DNA from: Panax quinquefolius
Lineage: Eukaryota; Streptophyta; Magnoliopsida; Apiales; Araliaceae
Reading direction: 5' to 3'
DNA length: 64,000 nt
Assembly (NCBI GenBank): GCA_020205615.1
Contig: CM035171.1
Span: 123,942,893-124,006,892 of the forward strand
In this document: positions 48,401 through 58,670 of the stretch, piece after piece
How positions within the stretch are numbered: the first letter of the stretch is position 1
Layout of the letters: each line of letters starts with the position of its first letter
Program-made: the position numbers and the translations under genes
The notes under the pieces: model-generated
The model's database searches: none
Told to the model about the DNA's origin: nothing
Seen by the model: the letters and a program-made list of their open reading frames with translations, nothing else

Positions 48401-49300
48401 TGTAATAACTACGCCGTTATTTAAAAACAACTTATATTTGTCGTTTTCTTCATCCAATCGCTTTCCGTTATGGGGCCCACACATGGCTGCGCCGTCGTAC
48501 GAATATTCCCCGACAGTACGAATATTCCACGACCAAACGAATATTCCCCGACGATAATGAATATTTTATAACCACTTGCTTATTTTGAAATATTTGCGTA
48601 TTTAACCCTTAACTATCCACATTAATCAAATCAACCCTTACTATTTCAAAATAATAAATAAAGGAAATTCTTTTTTATTTAAAAATTTCGAGGTCTTACA
48701 AATCATTCCGGTCATATACATAAGCAGATTGAAACTTATAAAACGAGATTGTAATATCTTGGCCTATCCATAGTTTCCGATCGAGACCCAAGATTCACTT
48801 CACGATTTTGGGTTAGTTTGCAAAAAGCTATGGGCACAGACTTACGATTTAGCTTTCGGCATATCATCCTCGAATTGGACGGACAATGGAGAGGACTATT
48901 CAAACTCTTGAAGATCTATTAAGACTCAGTGTCCTTGATTTCAAGGAGTTGGGACAAGTTCTTACCATTGGTGGAGTTTTCCTACAACAACAATTATCAA
49001 GCAAGTATTGGCATGGCTCCATTCAAGCGTTGTATGGAAGAAAGTGTCGCTTCCAAGATATCTTTGGGATGAGGTGGGTGAAGCAACGTTGTTGGGACCG
49101 GAGTTGAATACGTATGACTACGGAAAAGATTCAAACGATCCGACAACGTATAAAAACCTCACAAAATCGACAAAAGAGTTATGCTGATCTTCATCGAAAG
49201 GACGTGGAATTCGATATAAGAGATCATGTGTTGTTAAAAGTTGCTCCATGGAAAGGAGTTACAAGATTTGGAAAGAGAGAAACTTAATCCTCGATTCATC
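45500..49300 (+). pseudogene. Chromovirus integrase, split by an inverted solo LTR
   Basis: The zinc-binding region and core start lie before 45928 (WKWVHITDGFRS-like, then IWVIVDRSTKS at about 45770-45870). The core resumes after 48700 (VSDRDPRFTSRFW-like, in several frames, about 48770-48830, then ERTIQTLEDLLRLSVLDF at 48886 on). The inserted LTR occupies 45929-48700. Confidence 0.85.
45929..48700 (-). mobile_element. Inverted solo LTR (subfamily B) inside the integrase region
   Basis: On the plus strand it starts tgtgacgccccaaaataggt and ends cgaggtcttaca, the inverted form of TGTAAGACC...GGGGCGTCACA. It is 2,772 bp. The reverse TATA box is near 47353-47366 (cctatttatagaaaat). It contains the atctttgcactacagcc repeat (about 46480-46640) and the ttattcacgag array (about 46870-47090), both shared with the LTR at 1-3240. 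No 5-bp target duplication is evident (cttcg versus aatca). Confidence 0.9.
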
Positions 49301-49339
49301 GATCCATTTTTAATCCTCGATCGAGTAGGAACTGTGGCC

Positions 49340-49686
49340 TATAGACTCGCTTTTTTCGCCAAATATGTCTCGTGTTCATAACGTTTTTCACATATCCATG
49401 TTACGTAAATATGTGAAAGACCCAACCACATTATTGAAGTTAGAATCGGACGAAATAGCGGAAGATTTGAAGTATGAAGAGGTTCCTGTTCAAATCTTGG
49501 ATAAGAAGGAACATATTCTACGCTTCCAAGGTTATACCTCAAGTCAAAGTTTTGTGGAGGAACCACGATGTTGAGGAAATGACTTGGGAGTTAGAATCAA
49601 AAAATGAAATCAAGGTATCCTTACCTCTTCGACATACTGTGTATCGTCACCCTAATTTCGAGGGGAAATTTCATAAGAAGGGAGGT
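49340..49686 (+). pseudogene. Integrase C-terminus and chromodomain-like tail
   Basis: HNVFHISMLRKYVKDPTTLL lies in 49365-49574, then EDLKYEEVPVQILDKKEHIL. In the next frame VLWRNHDVEEMTWELESKNEI (49474-49743) matches the aromatic-acidic signature of chromodomain tails (V-x-W-x-x-x-x-x-E-x-T-W-E). The polypurine tract follows. Confidence 0.8.
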
Positions 49687-52600
49687 TGTAAGACCCCAAC
49701 TTTTATAAATAAAGATGAATTTATCTATAAATATTATTTTTGAATATTATGGAATAAATTTGATATAATGTTATAGTTGTGAGTTATATTTATAAATTTT
49801 GCAAAGTATGCAAGTTGTTATAAAATATTCGTTTGGTGGGGAATATTCTTTTTGTTAGGAATATTCGCATAAATGGCTCAATCATTGGTGGACCCTGACG
49901 ATGTAATTATTATTTGATTGAGAAAACGACAAAATATATTTTATAAAAATAACTACGAGGTGTTACTGCTAAAACCGCTTGAACTACCCGGTGGTAAAAG
50001 TACAAGAATACGCTGGGTCGCATAAGAAGACAATCAGATTGATTATCGATGCTTACGTGAGAAGTCACTCAAATTATGCTTAATTATTACTACAAGAATT
50101 GCTGTCGATCATATCTCTTATATTATTGATTCAATTATTATCACAAGATCATCCGTATAATATGTTATAGTATTAAATCAATAATTGAGACGACAAGTTA
50201 TAAATGATTAATAATTGTTGAAAGATTAAATATGTGTTGATTAAAAATAAAATGATTTGTGGTAAGTTTGATTATTTTACGGGGGGCCTATATGTCATCA
50301 TCTAAGAGTCTCTTCACAATAGTAATTACCTTTGTGAATAGTAATTACCTTCACAATAAGTATTTACCTTCGTCGATAGTAATTACTTTCATCAATAGTA
50401 ATTACCCTTGTGAATAAGTAATTACCTTCGTCAATCGATAGTAATTACCCTTGTGAATAGTAATTACCTTCGTCAATAGTAATTACCTTTACCGACGCCT
50501 AACCACTTGTCGTTTCACATTACAAAGCGCCGAACCACTTGTCGTTTCACATTACTGAGCGCCAAACCACTTTTCTTTTCACATCATCGATTCGTTCAAG
50601 CCACTTGTCTTTTCACACGGTCTTGCTAAGCTAGAAATCTTCTATAAATAGAGGCCTAGTGCTTCATTATTTTCACGAATTCATTCAAGCTATAGAGAGA
50701 GAAAGTATAGAGAGAATAAGAGAGAAGAAGAAGAGTATTTTGTTATTACACTACATAATTTCAATCTCCTACCAAAAGTAAGAGGTGTTATTCTTTTTCT
50801 TATTCATGAAGAGAACTGTTGTTATTCCATTGCTTATTATTGTGAGACCCCAGATTTTATCAATAAAGATTTAAATTTTGTTGAAATAATTTTTTTAATA
50901 TTATGGTGTGAATTTGAGATAATATTATAGTTGTGGGTAGTATTTATAAATTTTGCAAAGTATGCAAGTGGTTATATTATATTCGATTGGTGGGAATATT
51001 CGGTTTAGTAGGGAATATTCGCGACAACTACCAATCATTGGTGGACCCTATTAACGTAAATTATTGGATTGAGAAAACGACAAAAATATTTTATTGAAAT
51101 AACGGCGGAAGTTTTACCGTGATTCTTGTTGAACTACTTTCAGGTAGTAAAAGTACGATGTCGTGTGTGGTTGCGTAAGTAAGACACCTGGTATTGATTA
51201 TTGATGCTTATGTGAGAAGTCACTCAGTTTGATTCCATTATTGTCGATTAATAATATGAATTATTATAATGATAATGACGTTTTTGTTTTATTCAGTATT
51301 ATTAACGTAATAAAAGCGAAACATCTTTAATATAAAATAGAATACTTTATTAAAGTTATTCTATAAATAGAATATATTATATTTTATTATGCATAGTGTT
51401 AAGTAGTGTTTTTGCATAGTGTTTTGCATAGTATTGCATAGTGTTTGCATAGTAAAATGTTTTTATATAAATAGAATATATTATATTTTATTTAAAAGAT
51501 TTTTCTTTAAATATGGACCGTCAGATTAAAGTAAATCAATCTGACCGCTCATTCATTGGATTAATTACTTATGCATTCCATTTTCCTATAAATAAAGCCC
51601 ATTCCTTCATTATTTTCTTACGAATTCATTGAAACTCTGCAGAGAAAATTATAGAGAGAAGCTATAGAGAAAATTATAGAAAGAAGAAGAGTAGTTCTCG
51701 CTACTTCACTACTTCTATATTCAGTTCTTTTTACTAGTGAGGGGTGTTATTCTTTCTTCTTGAAGAGAACTTCATTATTCCATTCACTATTATTCTGTTG
51801 AATAACTTTTGTAAAAGTGGCATACCCTATACATAACTTTTGTATACGTGGCATACCCTATACTTGGTGAAATCCTTATGTTATTCCATTGCTTATTATT
51901 CTCATTGAATAACTCAGTATACGCATGGTTTACCCTATACTTGGTGACATTCTTCTATTATTCATTTGGAACATCCATGCATGTGTTTACACCGGACTTG
52001 GTTCCGCTCTTTAGTATTATTCATTTGAAACATCCTCATGCATGTGTTTTACACCGGACATTTCGTTCCGCTTTTATTATTCTCATTGGAACATCCTCAT
52101 GCATGTGTTTTACACCTACTGGTTCCGCTCTTTATCATTCTGTTGGAATATCCTATCTCGTGTGTTTTACACCCGGATCCGGTTCCATCTTTATTATTCT
52201 GTTGGAACATCCCGCTTGTGAATTTCACCGACCGTTCCGTTATTATTATTCATTGGAATAACCTTTATCTGTGCAAGCACCGCATGCGTGGTGATTTCTT
52301 TTGTTATTCCATTCTTTATTATACCCAAATTAGTTAAAACTTTGACTTCTATACTCCATGAAATTAGTAGAATATCCTCGATATTTGCGTTTCATCCAAA
52401 GATCTTTTCATGGAAATATTCTTCCGATCATTCTTGAATTTTACTCTCACTTAAACAAAGATCATGTTGACAATTTGGGCGTTAATAATTCATGGATTAA
52501 ATAATTCTTGAACTTGTTTTATTGAATTATTATGTCATTGTCATCATCCCTCATGTTATATTATGTTATCTTTGGCTTACGTGCATAGATGAACTTAGTA

Positions 52601-54861
52601 TGATTATGACTGAGGATCATTCTATAATCACGACTTGATATAAATGATGTGACAAAAGTCCTCGATGGCACTGTAATGCAAAGAATGGATAGTTTTGGTA
52701 TGATTATGACCGTGGGTGATTCGGTATAGTATAGTCATGACCATTGATAATTTGATGAAAATCCTCGATCGTGGTACGCAGGGGATGATTAGATGTGGTG
52801 GTTTATTTATTAAAATTTGAGTCTCAATGATAAAATTGATGAAAACCTTTTAAAACCTAAAAGATAGTAGACTTTATTCTCTCTTTGGACTCGATAATGG
52901 ATTGCTTATTCCACTGCAGCTTAAACCGGTTTATCTATTGTATTTTATCGGTTTAACATTGTTGAAGGCTAATGATAATTTATTCTGCATTATCTTAGTC
53001 ATAATATTTCTTCTTGGGCTAGTTGAGCTCACCTTTTCTTTCACTTTTTCTCTGAGAAATGAGAACATAGCCGGGACGAGTCGGGGAACGAAGTAATGGT
53101 CCGGAGGATAGCATTAGTAGTCCTCACTATTCAGCGAAATAGTGTGATAATAGTTGTAATGAGGACTCCTTTTCGAGTTTGTATAATATCTAGTAGACAA
53201 TATTTGTATTCAAACTCATGCTTTATGTCGTATTGTACACGTGATTATATTAATAAGTTGTATTTGAATTAATGTACCATGTAAGTGGCGACTCAAGATG
53301 GGTGACGATACCTAATTTTGGGGCGCCACAATTATTCTCATTGGAATAACTCAGATACTGCGATTTACCCTATACTTAGTGACATTCTTCTATTATTCAT
53401 TTGGAACATCCTGTTTGTGTGTTTTTACACCCACTGGTTCCGCCTTTATTATTATTCTTTGGAACATCCTGCTCATGTGTTTTACACCTACTGGTTCCGC
53501 CTTCTTATTATTATTCTTGCTGAACATCCTCATGCAGTGTTTTTACACCGGACTGGTTCCGCTCTTATTATTATTCGCTTGGAACATCCTCGTGCATGTG
53601 TTTTTACACCGACTGGTTCCGCTCTTTATCATTCTCGTTGGAATATCCTATCTGTGTGTGTTACCCGATCTCGTTCCATCTTTATTATTCATTGGAACAT
53701 CCCGCTTGCATGTGAATTTCACCGACCGGTTCCGCGATTATTATTATTCTCATTGGAATAACTCGCCTACATCTGTAGCACACATGCATGGTGATTTCTT
53801 TTGTTATTCCATTCTTTATTATACCCAAATTAGTTAAAACTTTGACTTCTATACTCCATGAAATTAGTAGAATATCCTTGATATTTCAAGTTTCATCCAA
53901 AGATCTTTTCATGGAAATATTCTTATGATCATTCTTGAATTTTACTCTACAAAAATGAGATCGTGTTGACAATTTGGGCGTTAATAATTCCTGGATAAAA
54001 TAATTTTGAACTTGTTTTATCAATTCTTATATCATTGTCATCATCCTCATGTTTATATTTTTTAAAGTCATCCGTATTCAGAAGTATGTAGATGGACTTG
54101 GTATGATTATGACCGAGACTATTCTTGTAATCACGATCGTAATGTTACAAATGATGTGGTAAAAATCCTCGATTAATTAGTAGTGCATTGATGGACCGAT
54201 TGTTGGCATGATCATGACCATTAATGAATACACAAAATATTCTTGGCCAGTAGTCATGAATAATTGTGGTCGTGATACTTAAAAATATCCTTGGCCGTAG
54301 TGCGGGGTGATTCGATGATGTGGAATATTTATTAAAGTCGAGTCTCATTTATATAAAGGATGATGAAAACTTTTAAAACCTAAAAGATAGTAGACTTTAT
54401 TTTCTACTGACTTTTTTAATGGATTGCGTATTCACCGCAGCTTAAACCGGTTGTCTATTGTATTTTATCGGTTTAACATTGTTGAAGACTATTGATAATT
54501 TATTACGCATTATCTTAGTCATAATATTTCTTCTTGGGCTAGTTGAGCTCACCCTTTCTTTCTTTTTTTCTTGAAATGAGAATATAAATTTGAGACGAGT
54601 CGAACGAAACGAGTGATGGTCACCGAAGATAGCATTAGTAGTCCTCACATACTATTCTCGTGAAATAGTGTGATAATAATTGTAATGAGGACTCCTTTTT
54701 GAGTTTGTATAATATCTAGTGAGACGATATTTGTATTTAAACTCACGCTTTATGTCGTATTGCATACCTACAGCTTATGTTAGTAAGTTGTATTTAAATT
54801 ACGTACCATGTAAGTGGCGACCCAAGATGGGTGATGTATACCTAATTTTGGGGGCGTCACA
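49687..54861 (+). repeat. 3' LTR of the large chromovirus, interrupted
   Basis: 49687-50840 plus 53331-54861 together equal about 2,685 bp and match the 5' LTR along the whole length. The left part has the agtaattacc array (about 50310-50500) and TATA box (tctataaatagaggcc, about 50640); the right part has the ~55-bp repeats (about 53390-53760) and the end block to ggggcgtcaca. Confidence 0.92.
50841..53330 (+). mobile_element. Solo LTR nested in the 3' LTR, TSD ATTAT
   Basis: It starts tgtgagaccccagatttt and ends ggggcgccaca. ATTAT precedes (50836-50840) and follows (53331-53335). At 2,490 bp it carries the gcatagtgttt array (about 51390-51460), TATA box cctataaataaagccc at about 51588 and ~55-bp repeats (about 51955-52250). 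Its closest relative in the window is the LTR at 11105-13378. Confidence 0.93.
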
Positions 54862-55980
54862 GTATAATTAGGCAACTGATATTCTAAATATATTTTTGAT
54901 TAGTATATAGTAAATTTGGCTTTCATATGAAACGAAAATATATGAAAGAATAAGTATACTATCACATACAACCGTTCACATACATTTTAATACTCACACT
55001 CACATGAATATTGACATGACTCACCTGACTTGCTTTGTAGGTGAGTCATACCAATATACATCTCAGCGATTATATGTGATAATAAACTTATTGAAGATTA
55101 AAATATCAAAGTGTTCACTGTTGCCCTTATAACTAATTACTTGGATATATTAATATATTATTTTGTATCTTGTATTTATATTTAACTTTTGTCACTAAAA
55201 TATTAATATACATAAAAATGGGACTTTGATATTAAGAGGAAGTCTAAGGGTTCTCAAAATTTTGGTAACGTTAGTGGCATCAAATTTGTCTATTAAATGC
55301 GTCTCATCTCAAATAATATGTTTTTTTATTAAAAAAGACTCAAATGATACCACATTAAATAAAATAAATAATTACTATATAATAATAAATCATAAAATAT
55401 TTATTTAATTAACATAATGATATCACATTATTTGAAACAACTTTTGAGACACAAAATTTGAGATTCCAAATAACCCCACATTATAAGTTGGACAAAATTA
55501 ACAAATTTGTTAACACTAATTAATTACATTTGGCTTCATAATTAAATCAGTATTTTATTGCGTACTATAATTTTTATCTAATTAATATATTATACTCTGT
55601 TTGCTTCAAAATGTAGGTTCAAACTGATTTACTTAAAGATATTTTAAATTTAAAATGGATATGAATTTATGTAATTATTAGCAATTCAAATATAAGAAAA
55701 AAATTAAATTATCTAAGTACTACTAAAAATATTTAAATTAGTTTTTACAAACACAAATAATATTTATTAAATTATTATTAAAACCTCTATAAATTTGCTT
55801 TTTCAACATCGAATGCAAATTAAATATTACTGATTGAATTTAAGTTTTGTTGTCTACTGTACTATATACACAATTTTTCTTCCTTGCAACAAAATGATGG
55901 TTAAAATGAGATTATTTTTGTGGTAAACCGAGGTAATATCTCTTCTTATAATTAGTGGCATTCAATATTATCTATCTATC

Positions 55981-56013
<33 letters not shown>

Positions 56014-56498
56014 GGCAGAGAAAATAAAATATTACTTTTTGGACTCTTGGTTTCCATTCCGTTATTCATCAACCCTAATTATTCTCTCACTAAATTTTAT
56101 TTTTGTTTTTTTATTTGCACCAGGCCAGGTAACCAATTGGTTATTAAGAAAAACTGTTTTGCCCTCAAATAATTTTAGTGTACAAGCTTACCAACCATGC
56201 GAGGTAGGGGATAACTTTTAAAATAATTTTATGTGTGCTATATTTCATTAAATATCAAAATTTTAGAGGTATTTTTGTTAATCCTATAAGCTATATATCA
56301 AATACATTTTTAAAAAATAAAGAAATTAAACTCATAGTATTAATTTATTTTTAAAAAACAGAAGTTAAGTATCTATATTGATTATTTGTGTATAATTTCA
56401 TCTTACCCATACAAAATAGTGGTGATAAGCTACATCGCAATGTCAAATTAATTTTACAAAATAAAAATAAGGAAAGTGAAGGAGTATATCTTTTATCC

Positions 56499-56534
<36 letters not shown>

Positions 56535-57036
56535 TGTGATGAATATGTATAAGTAGTATAGAAAAAAAATATGCACTTACATGAATTAAAAATGTGAATA
56601 ATTAAATAATTTTTATTCTATTAAAATTGTGAATTTACATATTAAAAGTTGAAAGTTATTATAAATAACTTTGAGTTTTGTTATCTAGTAAAAAGGAAAA
56701 TAAAAAAACTAATTAATATGTTAGTGAGAGAAAGTGATGAAATGAAAATAAAAGTTTAATCAACAATTTATTAATGCAATATCAATAAATAATAATTTAT
56801 TAACTTAGTTTGAGTTAATTCATTTATGTTAACTCGATCAATTAAATTAATCTAATTCAATCGAGGAGTAGATAACTTATTGACTCATTATATATGGGAA
56901 TAGTTAGTATGAAGTTAACTTTGGTCAATTGACCAATACAATATCGATACGGAGGCGTGAAGTAATCTCTATGCGAGTCTGCATATCAGCATTGTATTGG
57001 CCAACTTCATGGTAACCGGATCCTATTATATACTAA
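54862..57036. other. AT-rich intergenic region with short palindromes and microsatellites
   Basis: No gene is recognisable. It holds a hairpin at 55018-55047 (gactcacct/aggtgagtc, 12-nt loop) framed by tatcacata/tatgtgata (54960-54968 and 55073-55081), an (ATT)n tract near 55982-56012, and a (TA)n tract near 56501-56530. Short open frames are AT-driven. Confidence 0.6.
55018..55047. repeat. Inverted repeat, 9-bp stem
   Basis: gactcacct pairs with aggtgagtc around a 12-nt loop. A longer outer pair suggests a small MITE of about 120 bp (54960-55081). Confidence 0.6.
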
Positions 57037-57240
57037 GGCTATGTTTGTTTGCAATGATTATACTTGGGATAGAACTATTAATTCCAAGTATTTTGTTTGT
57101 TTTCAAATTTAGACTTTGAACTATTAGTCTGGGGATTATAAAATGACTTAATAGTCTTAATATTATAATTATAATCCCGGTATTATAATCTTAGGGATTA
57201 ATAGTATTTGGGATTATAATAATTGCAAACAAACATGACC
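57037..57240. mobile_element. PIF/Harbinger (Tourist-like) MITE, TSD TAA
   Basis: The left end ggctatgtttgtttgcaatg and the inverted right end ggtcatgtttgtttgcaatt are flanked by TAA on both sides (57034-57036 and 57241-57243). At 204 bp it is non-coding, with ggattataat repeats inside. Confidence 0.82.
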
Positions 57241-57270
57241 TAATAGTATTAGTATGGATAGTTCTTAATT

Positions 57271-57582
57271 AGGGAACACTATTTATACACGTGTTTTTAA
57301 TATTTTTACACGATTTCTTCTCACATTAGGTGAGATCGACTCTAGAGAGCAGATCCTATGTCCCCATTTTCAATGTCCATCACTTAAATTTTGACACCTA
57401 AATTTTGACACTTGGTCTTTTACTTAACACCAATTAACTCTAAAATTAAATAAGAGGTCAGGTGTCAAAATTTAAGTGGGGAATATGAAAAATGGGGACA
57501 TAGGATCTCCACTCTATGCTCATGTAAGAAAAATAAATACAATATAAAAATATCAAAAATACATGTAAAAATATCAGTTTTC
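57271..57582. mobile_element. Mutator-like foldback MITE, 9-bp TSD TTCTTAATT
   Basis: Long terminal inverted repeats of more than 100 bp are visible by eye: gcagatcctatgtccccatt near 57350 pairs with the complement of aatggggacataggatctcc near 57491. Outer parts pair cacgtgtttttaatattttt with the complement of aaaaatatcaaaaatacatg. TTCTTAATT lies on both sides (57262-57270 and 57583-57591). A 9-bp duplication with long inverted repeats fits the MULE group. Confidence 0.7.
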
Positions 57583-58124
57583 TTCTTAATTTAGTAGACT
57601 AATGCAGGACATGAATTTTTGCACAAATGCGTGCCTGAACAAGCCCAGTCCAAAACTAAATTGGGCTGCAGGGTCTTTCTGAATGTTGGATATAACCCTC
57701 CCTTTCTTGGTGTCATCGTGACATCGTGTGTGTGAATAATATATGTACGCATTAAAAATATAATTAAAAAAAAATATTTGATCCCTTCCAAAAAAGAAAA
57801 AAAAGTTTGCTTTTCTTATGTTTAAGTCGATTCCAAAATCTTAAACTTTAAAATTGGTGCAAGTTTAGAAAATATTATTATTATTTTGTAACTGATAGTG
57901 CTTTTAAGAGATTTTAGTATTATTATTATGACTGTATTAAGTAATCCATTCGTTTTGAATTATAAGAAACTTTTTAAAAGTCACTCAATTTGAAATATTT
58001 TCAAACTCAAAATTGATATAATTTGTTTAAACAATAAATTTTATAATTAGTATTATTTTTTAGTTGATTTATGATATTTATAATTGTATCGGCATAAACT
58101 AAAAGAATTTATGTCAATTTTGAG
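57583..58124. other. AT-rich intergenic region, no gene seen
   Basis: It contains only short open frames and A/T runs. Confidence 0.5.
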
Positions 58125-58132
58125 CTTGAAAA

Positions 58133-58454
58133 CAGGGACAGAGCTAAGTGGAGGTTGCAGGGGCCATGCCCCCCCTCAAGATTTAATTTTTTTTTAATTA
58201 TTAAGGTTCGTTTACTTGTTTGATTAATTTGGACATCTTTTTAGTGAACTTTCATTGCCTTTTTTTGTTGGAAAATTTCAGTTATTCTTATTCACAATGA
58301 ATGAATGGTTAACACTCTGATTCAACTCATATGATTTTATTTGGGCAATCATGCAATTTCTCTGAGTTGTGGTGATACAATGGTCCAATTGTCCAAATTA
58401 GCCGGTCCTTTTCACCTATACCTTGTATTTCAATTATTTTCTTTCTCCCACTTG

Positions 58455-58517
<63 letters not shown>

Positions 58518-58662
58518 TGTAGAAACAAATTGGGTTTAAAATTATTGATATGAGAAGTTATCAATTTGATTTATGTTTGTTTTTGTGTTAGAATATATTT
58601 TATAATGGTGGACAAATATATATTTTTTGGCCTCCAAAGAATAAATCCCGACTCCGTCCCTG
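58133..58662. mobile_element. hAT-type non-autonomous element, TSD CTTGAAAA
   Basis: The ends are cagggacagagctaag and the inverted form of ctccgtccctg. The 8-bp TSD CTTGAAAA is perfect (58125-58132 and 58663-58670). It has the gcaggggccatgccccccc context seen in common plant CAGGGGCGGA elements. It contains a long (TA)n tract (58458-58515). Confidence 0.9.
58458..58515. repeat. (TA)n microsatellite inside the hAT element
   Basis: About 29 TA units. It arose in or was captured by the hAT-like element. Confidence 0.95.
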
Positions 58663-58670
58663 CTTGAAAA

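Larger units (their letters stand above)
39354..54861 (+). mobile_element. Large Ty3/gypsy chromovirus with two nested solo LTRs, TSD GTATA
   Basis: The 5' LTR is 39354-42043. The 3' LTR starts at 49687 and ends at 54861, interrupted by another LTR (50841-53330). GTATA flanks the whole (39349-39353 and 54862-54866). Without nested LTRs the element is about 10.2 kb, with LTRs of 2,690 and about 2,685 bp. A tRNA-Met primer-binding site is at about 42049, a polypurine tract (gaagggaggt) just before 49687. The internal order is gag, protease, RT, RNase H, integrase, chromodomain-like tail. Frames are heavily broken, so it is non-autonomous now. Confidence 0.93.

Noticed and set aside
51848..53837. 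Several hydrophobic open frames in the nested and outer LTRs
   Set aside because: Same repeat artefact; frames do not correspond between copies.
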